Below are positions 7,465 through 14,856 of a stretch of 19,666 bases of DNA, piece by piece. The notes under the pieces are model-generated. The model had not been told where the DNA came from. It ran no database searches and was given only the letters and a program-made list of their open reading frames with translations. Source of the stretch: an uncultured Collinsella sp. (GTDB lineage Bacteria > Actinomycetota > Coriobacteriia > Coriobacteriales > Coriobacteriaceae); assembly GCA_900549025.1 (NCBI GenBank), contig URMZ01000031.1, forward strand, positions 1 to 19,666. Reading direction: 5' to 3'. Position 1 is the first letter of the stretch, and the number at the start of each line of letters is the position of its first letter. Made by a program: the position numbers and the translations under genes.

Positions 7465-8850
7465 CTACGCCGTCAACGGCGCCGGCTCATGCGGCTCGCC
7501 GTTCAGCTCGACGATGACCTGCGTTCCCACGCCCTCCTGGGACTTCACGCGCATGCCGGAATCTTCTCCGTAAAAGAAATGGATGCGCTGGAGCACGTTG
7601 AAGAGCGCCAAGCCGCAGCCTCGTTTGATGGAGCCGTCGGCGGTAATGCTCTCGGGCTCCTCCAGGCGATGCTGCTCAAACAGATGCGCGCAGACTTCTT
7701 CGCTCATACCGATGCCATCGTCCTCGACAATGATCTCCAAACCGTCATCGGTCTCGAAAGCCCTAACATGAATAGAAAGCGGCTCGGTCTCGCGCTGCGC
7801 GTGCTTGATGCAGTTTTCGAGCAACGGCTGCAAGATAAACGGCGGCACCATGCAATCGCGCACCTCAAAGTCGATATCGACCGAGACGCGCAGACGGCCG
7901 TCGCCATAACGAGCCTGCATAAGATTGATATAGCGAGTGCCCTGTTCCACCTCGTGCTCGAGCGTGGTGAGCGTATCGGAATCAGAAAGCGTCTGACGAT
8001 AGTAGTTGGAGAAGTCGATCAGCAGCGACCTGGCCTTGTCCGGCTCGGTACGTACGAGTGACACGATGGTGCTGATGGTGTTAAACAGAAAATGAGGATC
8101 GACCTGCGATTGCAAGGCGCGCAGCTCCACGCGGGCCGTAAGCTCGTCCTGGCGCTCAAGCTCAAAGCTCGCAAGCTGCGTGGAAATGAGGTCGGCAAAG
8201 CCCGAGGCAAGCGCCGTCTGGCGCATATCGATGCTGCTCAGACGGGGATAATACAGCTCGAGCGTGCCCACGCAATGCCCGCGCACGGTAAGCGGTGCGA
8301 CAATACCGGCGCGCAGGCGCGGAAAGTAGCCACCCGTCTCGGTCGAGGCATCGCGCGAGAACACGCTTTGCTCACCGCTGTTGATCACGTTGAGCGTAGT
8401 CCGCAGTACCACCGGGGTGCCCGCGGGGCATTTTGCCGAGTCCTCGCCCCAGCTTGCCAACACCTGCTTGCCGTCGGTAAAGCAGATGGCAGAGGCAATA
8501 GTTTCGGACAGGATGATCTTAGAGGCGCCCAGGGCAGCTTCGGGCGTAAGGCCGCGCGACGTGTAGGCGAATATTTTTGAAGCGATGGCGAGCGTGCGGT
8601 CGGTTGCGCTCGATGTAAGGTCGTCGGGAACGACAAAGACGTACGAGAAGAAGAAGCACAGCATGACCAAGCCGGCAATGACGACAACGGCCGGAACGGG
8701 ATTGGGATTATCGGTTAGATCCCAGATGAGCAGTAGGATAAGCAGCGGAACGACAATACCGAGCAAGATGGCTTGAACCACATGCTGAGCGGTACGAAAG
8801 ACCTTGGTAGAGTTGTAGCTCTTGCCCAGAATCAGCCTATTGAGATCCAC
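7465..8850 (-). CDS. LytS-type sensor histidine kinase (HK2)
   Basis: A 461-residue paralogue of HK1: two membrane helices (about 24-43 and 53-74), a GAF-like region (about 88-220), the His_kinase segment SQVDPHFLFNTISTI with H253, and a HATPase_c domain with LQPLLENCIKH, DDGIGM and GCGLALFN. The usual NPHF is DPHF here. The start is uncertain. A GTG at 8850 has AAGAAGGAG spaced 6 nt upstream and is chosen. An ATG two codons earlier (8856) abuts that ribosome site; ATGs at 8880 and 8919 lack one and would put the N terminus inside a terminator hairpin. Partner: RR2, 38 bp downstream. The signal sensed is unknown. Confidence 0.9.
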   Translation of the reverse strand: MDLNRLILGKSYNSTKVFRTAQHVVQAILLGIVVPLLILLLIWDLTDNPNPVPAVVVIAGLVMLCFFFSYVFVVPDDLTSSATDRTLAIASKIFAYTSRGLTPEAALGASKIILSETIASAICFTDGKQVLASWGEDSAKCPAGTPVVLRTTLNVINSGEQSVFSRDASTETGGYFPRLRAGIVAPLTVRGHCVGTLELYYPRLSSIDMRQTALASGFADLISTQLASFELERQDELTARVELRALQSQVDPHFLFNTISTIVSLVRTEPDKARSLLIDFSNYYRQTLSDSDTLTTLEHEVEQGTRYINLMQARYGDGRLRVSVDIDFEVRDCMVPPFILQPLLENCIKHAQRETEPLSIHVRAFETDDGLEIIVEDDGIGMSEEVCAHLFEQHRLEEPESITADGSIKRGCGLALFNVLQRIHFFYGEDSGMRVKSQEGVGTQVIVELNGEPHEPAPLTA

Positions 8851-8883
8851 CGTCATCTCCTTCTTACTGACGCACCCCATAGC

Positions 8884-8915
8884 AATAAAGAGGGCCGCAA
8901 GCGACCCTCTCCATT
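8884..8915 (-). terminator. Terminator-like hairpin between the amidohydrolase and HK2
   Basis: On the minus strand AGAGGGTCG pairs with CGGCCCTCT around CTTG (9 bp, one G-T), followed by TTTATTG; an outer GCAAT/ATTGC pairing may extend the stem. It lies about 54 bp past the amidohydrolase stop and about 33 bp before the HK2 start. The T-tract is moderate. As upstream of the glycosyltransferase, it leaves little room for an HK2 promoter downstream. Confidence 0.55.
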
Positions 8916-8968
8916 GCATTATGCAATCAAATACTGTGTTTTACATCAAGCCATCGATGAACGGTAGC

Positions 8969-10246
8969 TTAGGCGCTGTACTTGTTTGCCTCGCCGAAGG
9001 TGCCGGCCTCGACAATCCAGCCGTCCTTCATGATGACGTCCATGTTGTCGGTGTTGAGCACGTGGATGTCGGCGGCGACGTCACCGTTGACGACCAGCAG
9101 GTCGGCGCACTTGCCGGCCTCGATGGAACCGGTCTCGTCCTCGATGTGGCACATCTTGGCACCGTTGAGGGTTGCACAGGTGATGGTCTCGACCGGGGTG
9201 AAGCCGATCTTGTCGACGAACTCGTACATCTCCTCGATGGAGCAGGTGCCATACGGGGTGACGAAGGAGAAGGAGTCGGAGCCGATCGTCATGACGACGC
9301 CGCGCTTCTTGGCCTCGCGCAGGCAGTCGTAGTTGCGCTGCAGCTCCTTCTCGACCAGGGTGCCCTCGTACTTGTCGTGCAGCTCGGGAACGTAGACGGG
9401 CGGATAGGTGGCGTACCAGGTGGGCAGGAAGGCGATCGTCGGGGTGAAGAAGGTGCCCTGCTCGGCCATGAGGTCCATGGTACGCTCATCGATATCGAAG
9501 CCGTGAATCAGCTGCTCGCAGCCAAAACGAACGGAATCGTAGGCAGCGGCGTGGTTGTTGTAGCAGTGGCTCCACACGGGGATGCCGACCATCTTTGCCT
9601 CTTCGACCACGGCCTGGATCTCCTCGGAGCAATAGTGCTGGTCGCGACCGGAGTCCCAGCGCCAGATGCCGCCACCGGTAGCCCAGATCTTGATGGCATC
9701 GGGGTTCTCGCGCAGGCGACGACGGACGGCCTTGCGCAGATCCCAAGGACCGTCGACTTGATCGCCCCAGGGGTGCGATTCCTTGTTGAGCTCCTGGCTG
9801 CAGTGGTGGGAGTCGCCGTGGCCGGCAACGCGGCAGAAGCCAAGGCCGGTGGCCAGAACGCGCGGGCCCTTGAAGACGCCCTTGTCGATGCAGTCACGGA
9901 TCTGGATACCAAAGCGGCCGATCTCGCAGACGGTGGTGAGGCCGTGGGTGAGGCAGTCGTAGGCCTGCTTGACTGCGACAGCCTGCTTCTCGAGGAGCGG
10001 CTGCATGACCCAGTCGGTGTCATCGTCGGTCAAGTTGCCCGAGAAGTGCAGGTGGGTGTCGATCAGGCCGGGAAGGACGGTCTTGCCGGCGGCGTCGATA
10101 ACCTCAACGCCCTCGGGAAGGTCCTGCATAGCACCGGCGTACTCGATCTTGCCGTTGTCGTCGACGAGAACGAGGGAGTTCTCGACCGGCTCGGCACCGG
10201 TACCGTCGATGAGCTTACCGCCAACGATTGCATACTTAGTGGACAT
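8969..10246 (-). CDS. Metal-dependent amidohydrolase (imidazolonepropionase / Xaa-Pro-type carboxypeptidase-like)
   Basis: A 425-residue cytosolic hydrolase of the amidohydrolase superfamily. Metal and catalytic residues are visible: DTHLHF (H65, H67), the bridging lysine in IKIWATGG (K186), H227 in PVWSHCYNNH, H248 in LIHGFDID and D323 in TIGSDSF. The KIWATGG signature fits the branch holding imidazolonepropionase-like and dipeptide (N-acyl or Xaa-Pro/Arg) hydrolases, so a cyclic amide, peptide or acyl-amino acid are all possible substrates. The ATG at 10246 has AAGGAGG upstream. It lies 131 bp downstream of an APC permease on the same strand, and the spacer has hairpins without T-tracts, so the permease may import its substrate. 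The gene is almost free of TTA, CTA and TCA codons, suggesting strong expression. Confidence 0.88.
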   Translation of the reverse strand: MSTKYAIVGGKLIDGTGAEPVENSLVLVDDNGKIEYAGAMQDLPEGVEVIDAAGKTVLPGLIDTHLHFSGNLTDDDTDWVMQPLLEKQAVAVKQAYDCLTHGLTTVCEIGRFGIQIRDCIDKGVFKGPRVLATGLGFCRVAGHGDSHHCSQELNKESHPWGDQVDGPWDLRKAVRRRLRENPDAIKIWATGGGIWRWDSGRDQHYCSEEIQAVVEEAKMVGIPVWSHCYNNHAAAYDSVRFGCEQLIHGFDIDERTMDLMAEQGTFFTPTIAFLPTWYATYPPVYVPELHDKYEGTLVEKELQRNYDCLREAKKRGVVMTIGSDSFSFVTPYGTCSIEEMYEFVDKIGFTPVETITCATLNGAKMCHIEDETGSIEAGKCADLLVVNGDVAADIHVLNTDNMDVIMKDGWIVEAGTFGEANKYSA

Positions 10247-10274
10247 GGTTCCTCCTTATGGATCCATATAGTGG

Positions 10275-10302
10275 GCGAGGCCGTGCTGGGTTAAGGCCTC
10301 AC
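10275..10302 (-). other. Intercistronic hairpin
   Basis: GTGAGGCC and GGCCTCGC pair over 8 bp (one G-T on the minus strand) around a 12-nt loop. No T-tract follows, so it is more likely an RNA stability or folding element between permease and amidohydrolase than a terminator. Confidence 0.4.
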
Positions 10303-10328
10303 AAAGCTACCCAAGTGGCGCCGGGTTC

Positions 10329-10357
10329 GGTGCGCGGAAGAGAGGGTCGCGCGCACC
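10329..10357 (-). other. Intercistronic hairpin downstream of the permease gene
   Basis: A perfect 8 bp inverted repeat, GGTGCGCG and CGCGCACC, around a 13-nt loop, 20 bp past the permease stop. Without a T-run it is not a convincing terminator; it could protect the permease mRNA 3' end or lower read-through into the amidohydrolase gene. Confidence 0.5.
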
Positions 10358-10377
10358 TGATCCGCCCCGGCTCGGCG

Positions 10378-11829
10378 TTACTTTTTGCGGGAATTGGTGA
10401 AGGCCATGAGAGCCAGGCCGACGGCCAGCCAGCCGATCACGATGCTCCACTCCACCATGTTGAGGGAGGCGGGAGAGAACGGAATCACGAGCAGGCCGAT
10501 GATGATGGCGCAGGCAGCGATAGCGAGGCCGATGCCAAACTTGCCGCCGGGCACCTCGTAGGGACGAGGCAGGTCGGGCTCGGTGAAGCGCATGCGCAGG
10601 CAAGCGAGGGCGACCATGCCGCAGGAGAAGATGAAGGCGAGAGCCGACACGTTGGTCAGAGGGATGAGCATGTTCTTGCCCAGGAACGGACCGACGACGG
10701 TGATGACGCCCAGAACGATGCAGGCGAGCTTGGGAGCGCCGGACTTGGGGTCGACCTCGGCGAACTGCTCGGGCAGCTGGCCCTTGCGGCCCATGGCGAG
10801 CATGATGCGGCTCGTGGCGCCGTAGAAGGAGTTCATCGGGCCCATGGGTCCAAGCGTGGCGATGACGAGCATGGCCAGGTACAGGAGCATGTTGATGCCC
10901 TTGAGGCAGGCAAGCGCGGGAACCGGGCTCTTAACAAACTCATGCCAGTCGAGGATGGTGCCGAACGAGTAGATGCAGACCATGTAGAAGCCGCCTGCGG
11001 CCAGCAGGGCCAGGGAGATGATCTTGCCGAACTTGTTCCAGTTGAGGCCCTCGGCTGCTTCCTCAGCCTGCTGGGGAATGGTGTCGAAGCCGGCGTAGAA
11101 GAACGGAGTCAGAACCAGGACCGACACGATGCCGGCAAACAGGCTGGAGCTCTCGGTAGCGGCCTTGCCGCCACCAGCGCCGGTGACCTGGGAGAACACA
11201 GGCATGGCGTTGTCCGGCGAGCCGGTGAACAGCGAGACGCCCATGGCGAGCAGCATGCCGCAGAGCAGGGCCTTGGTCAGGAAGGCCTGGAGCTTGGCGG
11301 CCGAGCTTGCACCGCGGAAATTGAGGAAGATGACGTAGACTGCAAAGCCGAGCGCGATCAGCGTCGGGAACAGGTAAACGTCGGCGCCCAGGATGGTGTA
11401 GAGCTTGACGGCGCGCAGCCACTCAAGACCGGGCAGGCTACCGAACATCTCGGACACGAGGGTCGAGATGGCGATGGCCTCCCACGGGCACAGAATGCCG
11501 TTGCCCAGGGCCAAAAGCCATCCGGTGATGTAGCTCAGCGTACGGCCAAAGCTACGATCGACATACTCGACGATGCCACCCGAAATGGGGATGGCAGCCG
11601 TGAGCTCACCGAAAACAGCTCCGACGGGCACGAGGAAGATTGCACCCAAGAGGAATGCGATCATAGCGGGAACGGGACCGCCGCCCACGACCATCCAGTC
11701 GCCGACCTGCAGAACCCAACCGGTACCGATGATGGCACCAAAGCCGATGGTGAAGAAGTTCCAGAGCGAAAGCGTTTTCTTCATGCCGCCGTTATCCTCA
11801 ACTGCAACTTCTGCGTTCTTGTCCGCCAT
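10378..11829 (-). CDS. APC-family amino acid/amine permease
   Basis: A 483-residue inner membrane transporter of the amino acid-polyamine-organocation superfamily. After a short hydrophilic N terminus comes KKTLSLWNFFTIGFGAIIGTGW, the conserved first helix whose GFGAIIGTG break lines the substrate site, then about 11 more hydrophobic helices. The helix 6 region (LVLTPFFYAGFDTIPQQAEEA) matches the family pattern. The ATG at 11829 is chosen because GGAGG lies 6 nt upstream; a further in-frame ATG would add 13 residues with no ribosome site. It precedes the amidohydrolase gene, suggesting import of the compound that enzyme cleaves. The substrate (amino acid, amine or related compound) is not evident. 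Confidence 0.9.
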   Translation of the reverse strand: MADKNAEVAVEDNGGMKKTLSLWNFFTIGFGAIIGTGWVLQVGDWMVVGGGPVPAMIAFLLGAIFLVPVGAVFGELTAAIPISGGIVEYVDRSFGRTLSYITGWLLALGNGILCPWEAIAISTLVSEMFGSLPGLEWLRAVKLYTILGADVYLFPTLIALGFAVYVIFLNFRGASSAAKLQAFLTKALLCGMLLAMGVSLFTGSPDNAMPVFSQVTGAGGGKAATESSSLFAGIVSVLVLTPFFYAGFDTIPQQAEEAAEGLNWNKFGKIISLALLAAGGFYMVCIYSFGTILDWHEFVKSPVPALACLKGINMLLYLAMLVIATLGPMGPMNSFYGATSRIMLAMGRKGQLPEQFAEVDPKSGAPKLACIVLGVITVVGPFLGKNMLIPLTNVSALAFIFSCGMVALACLRMRFTEPDLPRPYEVPGGKFGIGLAIAACAIIIGLLVIPFSPASLNMVEWSIVIGWLAVGLALMAFTNSRKK

Positions 11830-12183
11830 TGTTCCCCTCCTTTCCTTTTTGACGCCCCTTGACGTCACCCCTTGCGCGGTCTGTTTTGCCGCGCGCTTTT
11901 ATTTCGTGGCTTTAAGATACGGCCTTGGCACAGCAGCGCCGCTTGTAGCTCGACCGAAGGCAGAACTGCAAAACGAGCGGCGCCGTTTTTGGGACGAACG
12001 GCGGGAGACGTCATTCGTCTTGGACGCTTCATCTTGTCTGCTTTTGAATACCTGTTGCCGTGACGCTTGGCGCGCGGCGCGGCAACGTTCATACCATTTG
12101 TCAGGCTTTTGGCGCACATACCCATGTGTCGTGCATCTTTTTATGTAGGATAGACAAGTTACACATGAGGCAAGGTGATTCGA
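11830..12183. other. Divergent intergenic region between the permease and the C39-like peptidase
   Basis: This 354 bp stretch separates divergent genes and should hold both promoters, but no convincing -35/-10 pair was found. Next to the permease it has tandem TTGACG repeats and a palindrome (separate entry), then a GC hairpin (11874-11894, GCGCGG/CCGCGC) followed by CTTTTATTT on the plus strand. That hairpin has terminator form on the plus strand although no plus-strand gene ends there. The remainder shows no reliable gene. Confidence 0.5.
11849..11867. promoter_or_regulatory. Possible operator: tandem TTGACG repeats and TGACGTCA palindrome
   Basis: On the plus strand TTGACG occurs twice exactly 10 bp apart (11849-11854 and 11859-11864), and the second copy lies in the perfect palindrome TGACGTCA (11860-11867). 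The site ends about 38 bp upstream of the permease ATG. One-turn spacing is typical of a regulator binding site, but no regulator is assigned. Confidence 0.3.
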
Positions 12184-13185
12184 ATGGCATACGGATACAA
12201 TGACGGCGACCAACGGCCACAAAGCGTGCGCCTTGCCGGCCGCACCACGCCAACGCCCAGAAGCACCTCCGACAACGACAACCCGCAGCGCCCCCAAGAG
12301 CAGCCCGGGGCTTCTTCGCGGCAACAAAGCCGTACCGCGCAGCAGTCAGACCGCGTGAGTACGAGCACACGCCAACGCCAGACCGACACATCGCAGCCAC
12401 GCCGCTACGATCGCCGTAAGACCGACTACTACGTCAAGCGCACCTTTTCGCGACCTCAACGCGATCGCGGCAATTCCGCCCCTCACCCCGCGTCGCACAC
12501 CACAAGCCACGCGCTTTCAGCCCGCCGTCTACGCCTTGCGCTTTGCTCCATCGCCGCCTGCCTCGTCTTTGTGTTTTTGGGATCCTGTATCTCCCACGGA
12601 TCAGCCGGTCTTGAGCCCACTGCCGAGGACAAGCTGCTTAAAGCTCCCGTCGCACCCGGCTACTCATTTGCTTTTTCGACCCCGCGTTCGCAGTGGAGTG
12701 TCGGCACCATGCCCCACATCTACCAAATTGACCCCGCATGGTCGGAGCTGCCCTATGCCGGTGGCACTATTCGCGAAAACGCTTGCGGTCCCACTTGCCT
12801 CACCATGGTCTATATCTTTAAGACCGGCCACACCGATAAGACGCCGGTCGATATATGCGCACTGGCCGAAGCCGGCAACTACGCCCCCACTGGTGCCACC
12901 GAGTGGTCGTTTATGACAGGCGGCGCGTGGCAGCTGGGGCTCAACGGAACACAGCTCTATAACGATCGCGAATCGATTACCCAAGCACTTCGCTCGGGTG
13001 CGCCCGTCATCGCCGCAGTGCGCCCCGGTACGTTTACCAACGTAGGCCACTACATCGTGCTCTACGGCATCGACGATGCCAACCAGATTGGCGTCTACGA
13101 CCCCAACTCGGCCAGCCGCAGCGCCCGCCGCTGGGGCGTCGTAGAGGTCCTCAACGAAGTCGAAGCCATGTGGGCCTACTACTAG
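12184..13185 (+). CDS. Membrane-anchored C39-like cysteine peptidase
   Basis: A 333-residue protein in three parts. Residues 1-112 are hydrophilic, basic and rich in Gln, Arg, Ser and Thr, with no fold evident. Residues about 114-136 form one membrane helix (RLALCSIAACLVFVFLG). Residues about 170-333 form a Peptidase_C39_2-like domain with likely catalytic C201 (ENACGPTCLTMVY), H289 (VGHYIVLYG) and D306 (VYDPNS). With the N terminus inside, the peptidase domain would face outside. The LGSC at the helix end resembles a lipobox, but it lies too far from the start for a normal lipoprotein signal. The ATG at 12184 follows AAGGTG by 6 nt. The stop codon lies at the border of a REP-like repeat. No peptide or transporter partner is nearby, so the substrate is open. 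Confidence 0.82.
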   Translation: MAYGYNDGDQRPQSVRLAGRTTPTPRSTSDNDNPQRPQEQPGASSRQQSRTAQQSDRVSTSTRQRQTDTSQPRRYDRRKTDYYVKRTFSRPQRDRGNSAPHPASHTTSHALSARRLRLALCSIAACLVFVFLGSCISHGSAGLEPTAEDKLLKAPVAPGYSFAFSTPRSQWSVGTMPHIYQIDPAWSELPYAGGTIRENACGPTCLTMVYIFKTGHTDKTPVDICALAEAGNYAPTGATEWSFMTGGAWQLGLNGTQLYNDRESITQALRSGAPVIAAVRPGTFTNVGHYIVLYGIDDANQIGVYDPNSASRSARRWGVVEVLNEVEAMWAYY

Positions 13186-13262
13186 TCATTGGGGACAGAC
13201 TTAAATGAGTGGTCATTGGGGACGCTCTTGTTTGACTAGTCATTTAAGAACGTCCCCAATGA
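13186..13262. repeat. REP-like repeat: three copies of a 23 bp unit, third inverted
   Basis: The unit TCATTGGGGACxxxCTTxxxTGA occurs at 13186-13208, 13213-13235 and, inverted, 13240-13262. Copies two and three are separated by CTAG, and CTAG also ends the array, so they can fold into a long hairpin; copy one can pair with copy three instead. GGGGAC-type palindromic clusters of this kind resemble REP/BIME elements mobilised by RAYT (IS200-like) transposases in other bacteria; none is present here. The array abuts the C39-like gene and contributes to its end (ACTAG, with TAG as stop). Confidence 0.8.
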
Positions 13263-13272
13263 CTAGGTGAAT

Positions 13273-13308
13273 AGCAAAAGCCCCGCAGTCGGAGCGGACT
13301 GCGGGGCT
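13273..13308 (-). terminator. Rho-independent terminator of arcC
   Basis: On the minus strand a perfect 12 bp stem (AGCCCCGCAGTC with GACTGCGGGGCT) around a 6-nt loop is followed by TTTTGCT. It lies 65 bp past the arcC stop codon. No T-run follows on the plus strand, so it serves the minus-strand gene. Confidence 0.88.
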
Positions 13309-13373
13309 CATGAAGAGAGGCTAGTTTGCGGGCGCTTTGCCTGGCGCCCACCAGAGAGGCGACAGAGTAGAGA

Positions 13374-14336
13374 CTACTCGTGGATGCGGGTACCGGAGAG
13401 GCCGGCCATGGTCTCGGCAGCCTTGTCCAGAGCGCCGATGATGCAGGTGCGGCCCTTGCGGGAACGGGCGAACTTGATGGCAGCGCGGACCTTGGGCTCC
13501 ATCGAACCCTTGCCGAACTGACCCTCGTCGGCCAGGCGCTCGGCCTCGTCGGCGGTGAGGTCCTCGAGCTCCTCCTGGTTGGGCTTACCAAAGTTGATGG
13601 CGACATGCTCAACGGCGGTCAGCAGGAACAGAACGTCAGCATCGCAGTCCTCGGCCAGCAGCTCGCCGCCCAGGTCCTTGTCGATGACGGCGGGAACGCC
13701 CTTGTAGCAGCCCTTGTTCTCGTAGTCGCGGACGACGGGGATGCCGCCGCCACCGCAGGCGATGACGATGAACTCGTTGTCGAGCAGGTTGAGGATGGAG
13801 TCAGCCTCGACAATCTTCTTGGGATCGGGAGAAGCGACGACGCGACGCCAGCCGCGGCCAGAATCCTCGACGAAGACCTTGGAGGGATCCTCGGCCATGA
13901 ACTCCTTGGCCTGCTCCTCGGTGTAGAAGGGACCGATCGGCTTGGTCGGGTTCTTGAACGCGGGATCGTCCGGGTCGCACTCGATCTGGGTGACGACGGT
14001 GGCGGCGTGCCAACGCTTATAGCGCTTGTGCATCTCGCGGCCAATGCCCTGCTGCAGGTGATAACCAATGTAGCCCTGGGACATGGCACCGCACTCGGGC
14101 AGCGGCATCTCGGGGGTACCGATGGCATCGTGGGCAGCGGCGAAGGCGTTCTGGATCATGCCGACCTGCGGGCCGTTGCCGTGGGTGATGATGATCTCGT
14201 TGCCCTGCTCGATGAGGCCGAGGAGGGCATGGGCGGTGTTGCTCACGGCCTCGATCTGCTCGACGGGGTTGTTGCCGAGGGCGTTGCCGCCAAGGGCGAC
14301 GACAATACGATCGGGCTTGCCAAGAGGCTTAGACAT
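13374..14336 (-). CDS. arcC: Carbamate kinase
   Basis: A 320-residue cytosolic enzyme of the amino acid kinase family. It catalyses carbamoyl phosphate + ADP to ATP + carbamate (ammonia and CO2), so yields ATP at the end of arginine, agmatine or purine breakdown. The N-terminal VVALGGNALG (residues 12-21), THGNGPQVG loop, EDSGRGWRRVVASPDPKKIVE and CGGGGIPVV are all family signatures, and the length is standard. The ATG at 14336 follows AAAGGA by 8 nt; the upstream ATG-like extension has no ribosome site. No arcA, arcB or carbamoyltransferase is in view, so which pathway supplies carbamoyl phosphate is open. It is a monocistronic unit with its own terminator. Confidence 0.95.
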   Translation of the reverse strand: MSKPLGKPDRIVVALGGNALGNNPVEQIEAVSNTAHALLGLIEQGNEIIITHGNGPQVGMIQNAFAAAHDAIGTPEMPLPECGAMSQGYIGYHLQQGIGREMHKRYKRWHAATVVTQIECDPDDPAFKNPTKPIGPFYTEEQAKEFMAEDPSKVFVEDSGRGWRRVVASPDPKKIVEADSILNLLDNEFIVIACGGGGIPVVRDYENKGCYKGVPAVIDKDLGGELLAEDCDADVLFLLTAVEHVAINFGKPNQEELEDLTADEAERLADEGQFGKGSMEPKVRAAIKFARSRKGRTCIIGALDKAAETMAGLSGTRIHE

Positions 14337-14422
14337 TGCTGGAATCCTTTCTGTAAAAGGCCTACAACCCATTAATAACCCGCGTCCGTGCGATACGCGA
14401 GTTTATTAAGGTTTATATTCTC

Positions 14423-14451
14423 TTTATCGCTCATTTTATTCATTTTGAAAA
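14423..14451 (-). promoter_or_regulatory. Possible arcC promoter
   Basis: On the minus strand TTTTCA (14446-14451) and GATAAA (14423-14428), each four of six matches to consensus, are separated by 17 bp in an AT-rich stretch. This would place the start about 80 bp upstream of the arcC ATG. Other AT-rich hexamers nearby could serve instead. Confidence 0.3.
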
Positions 14452-14763
14452 TAGCGGAACGGTGAACGGTCGTTTTTATCCGCTCAGCGTACAGAACCCC
14501 AGCTCAAGCATATCTACGCCATTTACGTGCAACTTTATTTTAATAGAGCAGGGATTAGACCAGATTATGCAAACTATATCTTTGCTAAACACAAAACAGA
14601 CAGCGCAATATCTTACTCGCACTATACGAGATTCTATGCACATATAAGTCGAGTATGCACCCCTGCAAAAACAAGGGGCTTTTCATCCAACAAAAGGAAT
14701 AAAGAAGAGCTCCGAAAAAGCGGCAACGGCCAAGTCCCCCATCCATCCCCAAAGTGGCGCGAG

Positions 14764-14786
14764 GTTTCGCGGCAAAGCCGCGAAAC
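14764..14786. repeat. Perfect 10 bp inverted repeat
   Basis: GTTTCGCGGC and GCCGCGAAAC form a perfect stem around AAA. No T-run follows on either strand, so it is not a standard terminator. Confidence 0.7.
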
Positions 14787-14812
14787 AGCGAAGGGGACGG
14801 AATACCCGACCA

Positions 14813-14852
14813 ACTACGTCCTTCATCCGCCCACACAATCCAAGGACGTAGT
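14813..14852. repeat. Perfect 11 bp inverted repeat
   Basis: ACTACGTCCTT (14813-14823) and AAGGACGTAGT (14842-14852) are perfect inverted copies around an 18-nt loop. It sits 4 bp from the large palindrome described next. Confidence 0.7.
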
Positions 14853-14856
14853 CGTA

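Noticed and set aside
8822..11862. Long plus-strand frames of 490 and 534 codons opposite the amidohydrolase and permease, and a 331-codon one opposite arcC.
   Set aside because: Same codon-bias mirror effect; no recognisable motifs or ribosome sites, while the minus-strand proteins are clear family members.
12101..12400. Minus-strand frames of 76-142 codons overlapping the C39-like gene start.
   Set aside because: They overlap each other and the peptidase gene, show no motif and look like chance frames in GC-rich sequence.
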